Assembly: GCA_022825895.1 (NCBI GenBank)
Contig: JAJDVX010000024.1
Coordinates: 36,557 to 100,556 of the forward strand
DNA: 64,000 nt
Reading direction: 5' to 3'
Source of the DNA: Chloroflexota bacterium
GTDB lineage: Bacteria; Chloroflexota; UBA11872
Part shown: positions 35,723 through 44,041 of the stretch, in pieces
Numbering within the stretch: the first letter of the stretch is position 1
Layout: each line of letters starts with the position of its first letter
The notes under the pieces: model-generated
The model's input: only the letters and a program-made list of their open reading frames with translations
Databases searched by the model: none
What the model was told of the DNA's origin: nothing
Position numbers and translations under genes: made by a program

Positions 35723-36370
35723 TCAGCGCCTCGTGGCCGGCGCCGGCGTCCCCAGCACCTGCGGCGTCAGTTCGGCGATCCAGGCGGCGGCCGTCCGGCG
35801 GTCCAGCCGACCGAGATCGCAGCCATAGCGCGCCGGTGCGGCGGCGACTACGTCCAGCCCCAGCCGCTCGCCCAGCAGCCGCAGGGCCTTGAGCTGGATG
35901 GGCAGCGGTGGCTCGCCGGCCGGGTGACCGGCCGCCGTGACGTCCGGGCCCTGCCGCGAGCCTTGTCGCCGCGACCCGCGCGGGCGCTCGATCCAGTCGG
36001 GGTCCACCGCCACCCGGTGCCAGGTGCCGCGGGCCACGTGCGCCGGCCGTACCCCACCGGTCAACTGGCGAATCGCGGCCGCGGCCTGGCGACGGTTCAG
36101 GTCGGCAATCGCCACGCCGAAGCGCGCCGGTACCGCCTGCCGCCAATCCGTGCCCAGTAGCTCCGCCAACAGGGTCAATTGCCGGTTGCGCGCGGGTCGC
36201 TCGCCGTATGGGACCTGGCGAGCGGCCACGGCCCGGGCTTGGCGGCTGTGAGCCACCACGACTGGGGCGGCATCATCAGCCGCCCGTGGCAGGGGCGGCG
36301 CCTGCCGCCTGTCACGCTGAACCAGGCGTTGCCCTGCCTCCGACAGCCAACGCCTCAAGCTTGAAACCAC
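35723..36370 (-). CDS. Protein with two tandem helical repeats, upstream of the MoxR gene
   Basis: A GTG at 36368-36370 preceded by GGAAGGAGGAGCGCC gives 215 residues. Two copies of one ~45-residue unit are visible: LTLLAELLGTDWRQ...FGVAIADLNRRQAAAAIRQL and LKALRLLGERLGLD...YGCDLGRLDRRTAAAWIAEL. This helical unit resembles small DNA-binding or accessory domains found in phage recombination and plasmid proteins, where the same 'G.....L.RR.A...I..L' ending recurs. I do not recognise the full family. It lies 117 bp upstream of the MoxR gene on the same strand and probably starts that operon. Confidence 0.6.
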   Translation of the reverse strand: MVSSLRRWLSEAGQRLVQRDRRQAPPLPRAADDAAPVVVAHSRQARAVAARQVPYGERPARNRQLTLLAELLGTDWRQAVPARFGVAIADLNRRQAAAAIRQLTGGVRPAHVARGTWHRVAVDPDWIERPRGSRRQGSRQGPDVTAAGHPAGEPPLPIQLKALRLLGERLGLDVVAAAPARYGCDLGRLDRRTAAAWIAELTPQVLGTPAPATRR

Positions 36371-37120
36371 GGCGCTCCTCCTTCCGCCCGTCGCAGGGCG
36401 GCCAAGGCCCGCCGCAGTGCGTCGCCGGCGGGCCGCGATCCACCAGTCGGTGGAATGCCCGCCGGCGGCGTGATCCGCCGACGCTGAAACTGAAGCCCCG
36501 AAGCGACCTCCCGCCGCTCCGGCAATCACTCATGAACGACGACTCCGACCTCCCAGCGCGTCGTCGTCACATCACTTGCGACGCCGACGACCTCCCGGCG
36601 TCCCGTCGCATCGATTCCAGTCGCAGGCCCGCGTCGATTTCGTGGTGCGCGGGATCGCGACAGGGCCAGTCTGGCCGCGACCGGCAGGATCGCCTATCCA
36701 GGATTCCGTAACCGTGGAGTCCCGTGAGGCCAAGCCCGCCAAGAGCAAGCATCGGTCCACGCCGTCGTTCGCAGAGTCGTGGTTGCCTCCTCTGAGTCAA
36801 AGAGGAGGTGACAGCGCAGCGTCATTTCTGAAGGACCGGAATCGCACTTCGCTTCGTTCGAGGTCGGAATCAGTCAGACGAGTCGACAGAGCACACTGGT
36901 CCCTAAGCACGGTGATGGCCAGCGACGTTCAGTGCATCCCGCGAGCAACCCAGGTCGAGCCGCTGAAGTAGCAGGCCTGGTCGAACCGACGCGCGTAGGC
37001 ACGGGGACCGCTACGAAATCCGCAGAGCGACAGGCAGGTGGCACAGGACTGGAATCGGACTCTCGGAGTCTTCGAGCGGTGCCGGCAGTACCGCCATCGG
37101 ACCCAATTGCATTGAGACTG
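36371..37120. other. 750 bp without a gene; hairpin at 36786-36808
   Basis: No recognisable frame. A perfect 8-bp hairpin (CCTCCTCT, loop GAGTCAA, AGAGGAGG) lies at 36786-36808. The right part is just beyond the 3' end of the frameshifted AbiEii gene and the left part should hold the promoter for the leftward MoxR operon. Confidence 0.4.
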
Positions 37121-38042
37121 TCACGGGTCGCTCCAATCGCCGCCGGCGGGCCAGTCTCGTTTGAACTCATGCCCGTGCGCAGCAGCGGATGCGGGCAAAA
37201 GCAGAAAACGCCGGAGCATCGCCAGAACAACATCCAGATTGGGTGTCGCCGGCAGTCCCGAGCGTCTACCAAACGCTGACCATTGCGCCCGCTTGCCGGC
37301 ATCGGCGCTAAACGCCGAGCTAAGGCCGACTGCCACGTCGACGGGCAGCGTCGTGCCACGACTGTCGAAGGTAGCCGCCAAGGCCGCAGCCAACGAGTCT
37401 CCGCCAAAAGCAAACGTCACGGCCAGGAACCAAAGGTCGTAGAAGTCCTTCATCCGAGTGTTGGCACTACCCAGCCGCACTAGTGCTTCAAACTTCTCGG
37501 CCACGACCGTCTCGCGCGGATACGCCAGCAGCCGAGGGGCCGGAAAGTCGAGTAGCGTCGGAAAGTCGGCTTCCACGACGCTAGGCGTCACCACATCGCC
37601 AAAGCCGACATCAACCTGAAGGCTGATCCGTGCTCCGTCGAGATCGGCTTCGAGTCGAACGCGAATCCCGCCGGCCGCCTGTCGGTCACGAATCGGCTCG
37701 GCCCGAACCGACCCAACACAGAATCGAATGCCATCGGGGGGCACCTCCATCGCGCATAGCGTCCGAAAGACGGATCGCACAACCTCCTCCGCCGGCTCCC
37801 CCTTGAACGAGCAGGTCCACATCGCGTGTGGCTCGGTGCGTCGACGCGGACCACACGTCGAACAGGACCGCCCCTTTGAGCACAAACTGGTCGCGGAAGC
37901 CCGATACTCCGAGCCGGTAAAGCAGTCGCTCGTTTGCATAGCGGGTAAGGAGGTAATCGAAATCCTCCCCGGCTTCGCGCGCGAGATTCAACAAGCGTTG
38001 CCGGACAGACGCGGGGATGTTCCGTGGATGCCGACGCCTCAC
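37121..38042 (-). pseudogene. AbiEii-family toxin gene with a frameshift
   Basis: The N-terminal half (GTG 38042; IPASVRQRLLNLAREAGEDF, then FVLKGAVLFDVW and ATRDVDLL) is an AbiEii nucleotidyltransferase start. The rest of the protein (FKGEPAEEVVRSVFRTL, later VDVGFGDVVTPSV, ETVVAEKFEALVRLG and RMKDFYDLWFL) follows in another frame. The switch falls at or next to a run of five G (+ strand CCCCC, about 37798-37802), directly after the metal-site DVDLL. One indel there restores a full-length protein of about 306 residues, so either the toxin is dead or the assembly has a homopolymer error. It overlaps the AbiEi gene by GTGA, as in the intact copy at 28.9 kb. Confidence 0.7.
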
Positions 38043-38641
38043 AGGATCGCTTCCATGTAGGGCTGCATCACCCGCGCCACGCGACAGATGCGCGCATAGG
38101 CAGCGAGCTCATCCGCCGTGCTGAGCCGCTGATCCACGCAGTCTCGAAGCGCTTCGATGGCGACATCCACTCCTACCTTATTCCGGAACTTGAAGCAGTC
38201 CGCCACTGTCTTCGCCGGTCCGTACACGCGCACCGGCACCCCGTCGATCAGCTCCGTTTGAATCCCCTCGTCACGCGCCGCCCCCGAGAAGCGCACGATT
38301 CGGAGTCTCACGCCGGCTGGCCGCGGCGCTCGGTCCTTCGGACCAATCGCCAGCCACACTTCAAACGGCGCCTGCGTCGTTAGGCCGTGGACGCGCAGCG
38401 CGGAGAGCAGGCAGATCACTCCCCGTGGCGTGCGCTTCGCAACCTCGGCCAGGAACCGGTGCTCGCTTGCCGTGACACCGGCCGGGGCGTAGAGACCCCG
38501 ACCCACTTTTTCCAGCAGTCCCTCGCGGGCGAGCTGACCCAAATACCGGCCGGATATCCCCTGCGCCTCAAGCTCGCGCGGGCGGGCCAGTCCCGCTCTC
38601 TGGACGACGTCGAGAACCACCGTTCGGCATTCAGACTTCAT
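38039..38641 (-). CDS. abiEi: AbiEi-family antitoxin / repressor, second copy
   Basis: A 200-residue protein from ATG 38641; the longer frame from 38689 would start inside the operator-like inverted repeat and is less likely. It has an N-terminal winged helix (ARPRELEAQGISGRYLGQLA, RGLYAP) and the AbiEi C-terminal body (RGVICLLSALRVHGLTTQAP, VRVYGPAKTVADCFKFRNKVG). It is shorter than the copy at 28.0 kb and the two are not closely alike, so the modules were acquired separately rather than duplicated. Expected to repress its own promoter. Its toxin partner is frameshifted. Confidence 0.8.
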   Translation of the reverse strand: MKSECRTVVLDVVQRAGLARPRELEAQGISGRYLGQLAREGLLEKVGRGLYAPAGVTASEHRFLAEVAKRTPRGVICLLSALRVHGLTTQAPFEVWLAIGPKDRAPRPAGVRLRIVRFSGAARDEGIQTELIDGVPVRVYGPAKTVADCFKFRNKVGVDVAIEALRDCVDQRLSTADELAAYARICRVARVMQPYMEAIL

Positions 38642-38659
38642 ACGCAGATCTTTTCGGAT

Positions 38660-38689
38660 ATGTCGGAAGATGTCAACAAGTACCGACAT
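38660..38689 (-). promoter_or_regulatory. Operator-like inverted repeat in front of the second AbiE operon
   Basis: ATGTCGG and CCGACAT (7-bp arms, 16 bp apart) flank a TTGACA hexamer on the minus strand, 20-50 bp upstream of the ATG at 38641. Known AbiEi proteins bind inverted repeats in their own promoter, so this is the likely autoregulatory site with the -35 box between the arms. Confidence 0.5.
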
Positions 38690-38883
38690 TTAACAGTAAT
38701 CCTGTCGCGGCATCGAGGCGCTCGACCTAACGGGAGCCCAAGGAATCGGCTTATGCCGTCAACGGACCGCGAGCGGATCGCGTTGGAGACACAGCCGGCC
38801 ACCATCGGCGTTGCAACCTGCCGCCGCGACGTTTCATGTCATCGAAGGCTGAGGCGACGCCGGACCCTTCGGGGCTGGTAGAG

Positions 38884-39399
38884 CTAATCCCTCTTCTGAA
38901 AAACCCGAGCGGGTGGAGCAGCAGCCTCCGAGAGCTCCACGATCGTCGCCTGGAAACGCGCCAGCATTTCGGCGGGGACTCCCAACTCGTTCCGACTGAG
39001 CATGGATTCAACGGCGGCAATGGTGAGCACACGTTGCCCCGCCTGCCACATGCAGGGCCTGATGCAAACAGGGTTGCCACCCGTGCTTCCGTGAGCTTCG
39101 TACCAGAGTGCATCGCGAGTCGTGGCTGGCACGTGAGCCGAGAGCTCCTTCAAAATGCCGACGCCGATGATCTCGGCCGGGCTAGCCAGACCAAGTTCCT
39201 CGTAGATCTCGTGAGCCCTCAGGAACTTGCGAGCTGCGAGCCCCGGATGCGCTGACGACGAAGGCGCATCACCAACCTCCCAGATCGCCTTGTCTTCTTC
39301 CCTTACACAGTCCGTGCAGTGCGATCCAGCCGCGAGACATCGCTGCCCGAATTCAGTGTCGATGTACTTCTGATCGAACGGGTCGTCGACTCGCAGCAT
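38884..39399 (-). CDS. Uncharacterised 171-residue protein
   Basis: A mixed alpha/beta-looking protein that I do not recognise. It has a cysteine cluster CLAAGSHCTDC near the N-terminus, which may bind a metal, a central helix rich in charged residues and an alanine/proline-rich end. The ATG at 39399 follows GGAAGAATC. It lies between the AbiE pair and the Tad operon on the same strand. Residue composition is natural and no competing frame is better, so it is probably real. Confidence 0.55.
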   Translation of the reverse strand: MLRVDDPFDQKYIDTEFGQRCLAAGSHCTDCVREEDKAIWEVGDAPSSSAHPGLAARKFLRAHEIYEELGLASPAEIIGVGILKELSAHVPATTRDALWYEAHGSTGGNPVCIRPCMWQAGQRVLTIAAVESMLSRNELGVPAEMLARFQATIVELSEAAAPPARVFQKRD

Positions 39400-39744
39400 G
39401 ATTCTTCCGCAGCTTGAGGGATGCTGAACGAGCGCAGCGTCAGCTTGGAAGAACTGTGAGCGGCAGGCAAGCTATGCCTCGGCCTTCTGAGAGATCAGGT
39501 GGCTGTGGCGATTCCCGCATCCGACGTGCAGTTCTGGACTGCGCGTTGCCCCGGGAATCTCAAGTGGACCCGTAGCTCGCCGCGCCCAACTGGTCCTGTT
39601 GAAAGCTGGCTGTCGACAATCGCGCCGGATCGGCGGATTCCGGAGACTTACTTCCGGTCGAGGCGGGAATCGAGACTCGGAGCCACGACCACCAGCTTCG
39701 CCCGCTGGTGGTCACACCGACCGCTCGACGACCGACACCCGCGG
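39400..39744. other. No gene seen at the end of the Tad operon
   Basis: 345 bp downstream of the prepilin peptidase gene. No terminator with a T-run and no convincing frame were found. Confidence 0.4.
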
Positions 39745-40209
39745 CTATCCCACGCCAACGGCGACGGCGATGGCGGCATAGCCCACCACACCAAGCGCGA
39801 GATACGGCGCGAAAGGCAAGGTCCCGTCACGGTCCTCATCCCGGCGCACAGCCCGGACGGCGACCACCGGCGTCGCGACCGCGACTGCTACACCGATCGC
39901 CACAAGGACGCCCGGCGGCCCGAGCCCCGAGCCGACGACCGCGGCCAGCTTAATGTCGCCGCCGCCGACGGCGGCGGGACCAGCCAGCCGGGGCAGCGCG
40001 ACAAACATCATGCCCAGCGCGCCACCGGCCAGGGCATCGGTCCAGCGGCCGCCGCCGACCGCCAGCACCCCGATGGCGAGCAGGCCAGCGACGACAATCG
40101 CGTTCGGGATCCGACGCTCACGAATATCGGGGACCGCCGCCGCCACCGTAGCGACCAGCGTCACCACCACCCCCACCCAGCCGGGATCAGCCAAAGAGCC
40201 CCTCGGCAA
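39745..40209 (-). CDS. tadV: TadV/CpaA-type prepilin peptidase (A24 family)
   Basis: A 154-residue membrane protein with the two aspartates of A24 aspartic prepilin peptidases: AVPDIRERRIPN in the first half and AVGGGDIKL in the middle. About five hydrophobic segments surround them. It cleaves the leader of Flp-type prepilins at the inner face of the membrane. It is the last gene of the Tad-type operon. The TTG at 40209 overlaps TadC by 23 bp; a GTG at 40176 just after the TadC stop is an equal candidate. It is a short, Tad-type enzyme without the N-methylase domain. Confidence 0.8.
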   Translation of the reverse strand: MPRGSLADPGWVGVVVTLVATVAAAVPDIRERRIPNAIVVAGLLAIGVLAVGGGRWTDALAGGALGMMFVALPRLAGPAAVGGGDIKLAAVVGSGLGPPGVLVAIGVAVAVATPVVAVRAVRRDEDRDGTLPFAPYLALGVVGYAAIAVAVGVG

Positions 40210-41104
40210 TGCTCACGAGCATGGGAATGAAGATCAGCAACATGAACGCCGGCAGGAAACAGACCGCGATGACGAGTTGCGCCTTGGCCTCCTGCGACGC
40301 CACCTCAGCGTCGATGGCGTGCTGGCGTTGCGCCCGCAGCCCGACCTCGTGCTGGTCCAGGACGGCGTCAAGCTCGGCACCCAGGCGGCGTGCTTGCTTC
40401 AGCGCCAGGACAAAGGCCTCGAATTCCGGCGAGCCCAACCGGTCGGCTGCCTCCTGAAGTGCTGTCGTCAGCGGTACACCCAGGCCGTAGGACGCCATCG
40501 TGCGCCGGATCTCGCGGACGAGCGCGGTGGAAGCCACGTCCGACGCTGCATCCTCCACGAGCACGTGGAGGGCACGCTCCACGCCCATGCCGGTGCCGAT
40601 CAGTCCCCGCAACTCCGCGATCACGTCTGGCACTTCAGCCAGAATCTGGCGGCGCCGCGCCGACTTGCGGGCGTCAATCACAAGAGTCGGCAGCACGAAC
40701 CCCACGAGTCCGGCAATGGGCGCTCCCACCATCATGGCCGGAACCCACGGAATCAGGAGGGCTAGCGCCCCGGCGACCGATGCACCAAGCACCAGCTTGA
40801 TTCCAACGACCGTCCCGGGCGTGACCCACGTAGCCTCAAAACCGGCATCCCGCAGATCCTGGGCACGGACGAGGAGGTGCGAATGACCGATCCGACGCCC
40901 GATCGCCTCGAGCAACATCGCTACCACACCAAGAGATCCGGCGGGTGCCCGAGCCGTGGTATCCGAGCCGGACTTCGTCAGACGGACCACACGCCGCTGG
41001 CGAGCCCCACCAAAGAGATCCGCAACCAGGGTGACCATCGCCACCGCGAGGATCGTCACTGCGCTCGCAGCCGAGATGGCAGCGATCGTCGGCAGGCTCA
41101 TCAT
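40187..41104 (-). CDS. tadC: TadC-type pilus platform protein (type II secretion F domain)
   Basis: A 305-residue membrane protein: N-terminal helix (SAVTILAVAMVTLVADL), an ATP-proximal cytoplasmic region, two helices in the middle (VAGALALLIPWVPAMMVGAP), the T2SSF domain (VIAELRGLIGTGMGVERALH to FVLALKQARRLGAELDAVL) and a C-terminal helix. It forms the inner-membrane platform with TadB. The start overlaps the TadB stop by 4 bp. Length and layout match TadC. Confidence 0.85.
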   Translation of the reverse strand: MMSLPTIAAISAASAVTILAVAMVTLVADLFGGARQRRVVRLTKSGSDTTARAPAGSLGVVAMLLEAIGRRIGHSHLLVRAQDLRDAGFEATWVTPGTVVGIKLVLGASVAGALALLIPWVPAMMVGAPIAGLVGFVLPTLVIDARKSARRRQILAEVPDVIAELRGLIGTGMGVERALHVLVEDAASDVASTALVREIRRTMASYGLGVPLTTALQEAADRLGSPEFEAFVLALKQARRLGAELDAVLDQHEVGLRAQRQHAIDAEVASQEAKAQLVIAVCFLPAFMLLIFIPMLVSIAEGLFG

Positions 41105-41967
41105 GGCCGTCCCCGGGTAAACCGGCGCCAGAGCAGCAGCCCTGCGAGCTCACACGCCACGGCGCCAGGCAGCAGCACGTATTGCCCCAACGGCTGAGCC
41201 ATGACGGTGAAGGACGCCGGGTTCGTCCAGCGCAGATACAGATGAATGATCGGAATAGCCAGCGCCACGACAATGATCTGAATCCGCAGTCCGCGAGTCT
41301 TGGCCCGCAGATCGTCCGTCGCGCGCAGGTTGGCAGCGATCGTGCCTTCGAGCCCTTCAAGGGCCGTCACCGCACGCCGACCAGCGACGCCGTGTTCGAT
41401 GGCGCGCGCCAGCACGCGATAGGCCAGACGAAGGTTGCGGCCCGGCGTTCGCGCCGCAACGACGGCGAGCGACCCGTGCAGGGGGCGATCAAGCCGAAAG
41501 CGATTGGTGATCCAATCAAGATCATCCAAAACCTGCGACGTGGTCACGCCCTCGGCCGCCGACCGCAGCGCCTCGACATACGTGGCGCCGGTGCGCAGAT
41601 GCGCGCTCAGGAGGCGCAGCAGGACCAGCGCCTCGCGATCGGCACGGGCCCGGGCGCTCGCAAGCGTTGCGCGTAGGACGAGACCCGGCACCATCGTCCC
41701 GGCCGTCGCGCCCAGCAACGCCGCCGGCAGCGCCACGAGCCCGCCAATGAGTCCACCGAGCGCCGCGGCCAGGACGTTCAGCAGCACGAACGTCTGAGGC
41801 GCCATCCGGATCCCCGCTTCCTGCAGTTGGCCGCCAAGTCCAGCAAAACGCCGCTGAGCCGACGCCGGGTGCGCCGTCGCGGTCTGCCTCGACGCAGGGG
41901 CGAATGCCAGCGCAAGGGCCACAAGTCCGACCGCAACGGATCCGGCAGCGATGAGGGCAGAGTTCAT
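41101..41967 (-). CDS. tadB: TadB-type pilus platform protein
   Basis: A 288-residue membrane protein with an N-terminal helix, a central pair of helices (LNVLAAALGGLIGGLVALPA), a T2SSF domain (LLRLLSAHLRTGATYVEALR...LARAIEHGVAGRRAVTALEG) and two C-terminal helices. Partner of TadC in the inner-membrane platform that receives force from the TadA ATPase. Overlaps TadA by 4 bp (ATGA), so it is translated by coupling. Confidence 0.85.
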   Translation of the reverse strand: MNSALIAAGSVAVGLVALALAFAPASRQTATAHPASAQRRFAGLGGQLQEAGIRMAPQTFVLLNVLAAALGGLIGGLVALPAALLGATAGTMVPGLVLRATLASARARADREALVLLRLLSAHLRTGATYVEALRSAAEGVTTSQVLDDLDWITNRFRLDRPLHGSLAVVAARTPGRNLRLAYRVLARAIEHGVAGRRAVTALEGLEGTIAANLRATDDLRAKTRGLRIQIIVVALAIPIIHLYLRWTNPASFTVMAQPLGQYVLLPGAVACELAGLLLWRRFTRGRP

Positions 41968-43319
41968 TCAACAACACCTTGGAGTTGCAGCTTGGCCTGG
42001 ACAGTGGATCCTGGCTTATAGGCATCCATGGCCCGAAAGCTCACGCCGACATCGCCGGAGGTGCGTTCGGCGGTGAAGATCGGGCGCAGGTCGTAGGTCC
42101 CGTCAGCCAAGACTCCGGCAAGCTCCGAGACTTCGAACACGACGCGCCGGCCATCGGCTAAACGCCCAACATGCAGGACGAGGTCAAATGCACGGGCAAT
42201 GGGCTCACGCAGTTCGGGAATGGTCACATCGCGATACTCGCGACGGACCAGCGTCTCCAAGCGGACCAGCGCATCGGCTGCGCCGTTGGCATGGATGGTC
42301 GTTCCCGATCCCGCGTGCCCCGTGTTGAGCGCCTCCAGGCACACGTACGCCTCACGCGGACTGCGGATCTCGCCGACTACCAGTCGATCGGGCCTCATGC
42401 GAAGCGCGTTGGCGAGGAGGTCGGCCACGGAGACCGTGCGGTCCTGGTAATCGACCGCCCGGTGGCCGTGCACACACTGCAGGCGGACGGTGTGTCCCCG
42501 CTCCGGCACGGCTAACTCCGTCGTGTCTTCAATGATGATCACGCGCTCGCTCGACGGAATCAGCGCCAGCAGGCTGGCGAGCAGCGTCGTCTTGCCGGCA
42601 CCCGTGGCACCGGCAATCAGCAGGTTCAGCCGGGCGCGCACGGCCGTGGCCAGGAACGCCGCCATAGCCTCGCTCAGCCCGCCCGCAGCTACCCAGTCGG
42701 CCGGTGCGGCCTCCGCCTCGACGGGCCCCTGGGACTCAGCATGCTCACGGCGCAAAGCCAGGCGCACGCGCCGGTGCTTGCGAATGGAGAGGCAGGGGCC
42801 GCCGACGGGTGAGATCACGAGATTGGCCCGGCTGCCGTCGGCCATGCGCGCGTCCACGCAAGGACTCTCCAGCGACAGGTGGCGCCCTACCAGCGCCGCG
42901 ATCTTCTCCATGAGCGCCGCCAGGTGCTGGATATCGCGAAACCGGACCCGCGACGCCTCGAGCCGGCCCCGGCGCTCGACCCAGATGTCGGTCGGTCCGT
43001 TGACCAGGACGTCGGTTACCTCGGGATCGGCCATCAACGTCGCGAGCGGACCGAGCCCGGCCAACTCGTCGCAGAGCCTCCGAACCATACCGGGATCAGG
43101 TATGGCGCGCGGGAAGATCTCGGAAAGCTCGGCATGGATGACCGCCTCGATGCGCGCGGTCCGATCGGGCACCGGACTGAACGGATCCAGCACCTGCGGG
43201 TCCAGCGATGTCACGAGCCGCTCACGCACCTGTGCCAGCAGCGACGAATCGCCGAGCAGGTCGGCCGGCGGCTCGACCGCACGGGGCTCGCCCAGCGCAC
43301 GTGCGCTCGCGCCCCTCAT
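41964..43319 (-). CDS. tadA: TadA/CpaF-type pilus assembly ATPase
   Basis: A 451-residue secretion ATPase of the CpaF/VirB11 family. N-terminal domain with LGPLATLMADPEVTDVLVNG typical of CpaF, then Walker A AGATGAGKTTLLASLLAL, Asp box VIIIEDTTELAVP, Walker B RPDRLVVGEIRSPREAYV, and His box GHAGSGTTIHANG. It powers pilus assembly or, in VirB11-like settings, transfer. Overlaps the CpaB gene and TadB by 4 bp each. All catalytic motifs are intact. Confidence 0.9.
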   Translation of the reverse strand: MRGASARALGEPRAVEPPADLLGDSSLLAQVRERLVTSLDPQVLDPFSPVPDRTARIEAVIHAELSEIFPRAIPDPGMVRRLCDELAGLGPLATLMADPEVTDVLVNGPTDIWVERRGRLEASRVRFRDIQHLAALMEKIAALVGRHLSLESPCVDARMADGSRANLVISPVGGPCLSIRKHRRVRLALRREHAESQGPVEAEAAPADWVAAGGLSEAMAAFLATAVRARLNLLIAGATGAGKTTLLASLLALIPSSERVIIIEDTTELAVPERGHTVRLQCVHGHRAVDYQDRTVSVADLLANALRMRPDRLVVGEIRSPREAYVCLEALNTGHAGSGTTIHANGAADALVRLETLVRREYRDVTIPELREPIARAFDLVLHVGRLADGRRVVFEVSELAGVLADGTYDLRPIFTAERTSGDVGVSFRAMDAYKPGSTVQAKLQLQGVVE

Positions 43320-44041
43320 GGGCTGTACCGTGCGGTCTGGCGCCCGATGGTCAGTCCGCTGCTCTGTGGCTCGTCAAGTCGCTGCGTGAGCACAAAGATG
43401 CCCGTGGGAATGCGCGCCACATACCGTGGAACGTCAATTGCCGGGACGGCCAGCACGGCGGCCCCGATGCGAACGGCGGCCCGGCGGTTGAGTCCCTCGC
43501 CGTCGGCTGCGGCCTGGAGCGGCTCGCCGCGGTCGCTGCGCAATTCGACCAGCAGAACACCGCGGCCGAGGATCTCCACCTGGTGGGGCGTCGACGCCGA
43601 CGCCGCATCGCCGGCAGCCGGGTCGGGACTGGCAACCAGGACATCGACGATTTGGGACGACGGCAGCACGCCACCTAGGGCGCGAACGGCGTCTACTGGG
43701 ATCGCGACAAGGGCGTGGCCGGGCGGAATCGGCGCCGCATGCGCCAGCAGGGCCGCGCGGCGCGACTCGGCCAATTGCCCGTCCACGATGTACTGCCCCT
43801 TGGGGATCGGTCCCGTGGCATAGGCCCCGGCGGCCGCCTCGACCGAGGTAAGTGCGCCGGAGGGCCGCGCCGCGGGGTTGACGTTCTGGAGTTCCAGCGC
43901 GTCCGGCGTGAGTGGGTCGCCCGACGCGAGTGGCCGCGCCGCGACCACAACGGGTGCAATCTGCATGCTCTGATACACGAGGACGCCGGCGACAATCCCA
44001 AGAACCAGACCGACCGCCAGAAACCAATGCCGTCTCATCAT
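43316..44041 (-). CDS. cpaB: CpaB/RcpC-type pilus assembly protein (SAF domain)
   Basis: A 241-residue protein from ATG 44041, overlapping the previous stop (ATGA). The N-terminal membrane anchor (WFLAVGLVLGIVAGVLVY) is followed by a SAF domain (VVVAARPLASGDPLTPDAL...PIPKGQYIVDGQL) and an RcpC-like part (PGHALVAIPVDAVRALGGV...SQIVDVLVAS). CpaB acts as periplasm-facing adaptor in Tad pili. In this presumably monoderm-like set no CpaC secretin gene is present, which fits a lineage without a typical outer membrane. Confidence 0.8.
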   Translation of the reverse strand: MMRRHWFLAVGLVLGIVAGVLVYQSMQIAPVVVAARPLASGDPLTPDALELQNVNPAARPSGALTSVEAAAGAYATGPIPKGQYIVDGQLAESRRAALLAHAAPIPPGHALVAIPVDAVRALGGVLPSSQIVDVLVASPDPAAGDAASASTPHQVEILGRGVLLVELRSDRGEPLQAAADGEGLNRRAAVRIGAAVLAVPAIDVPRYVARIPTGIFVLTQRLDEPQSSGLTIGRQTARYSP

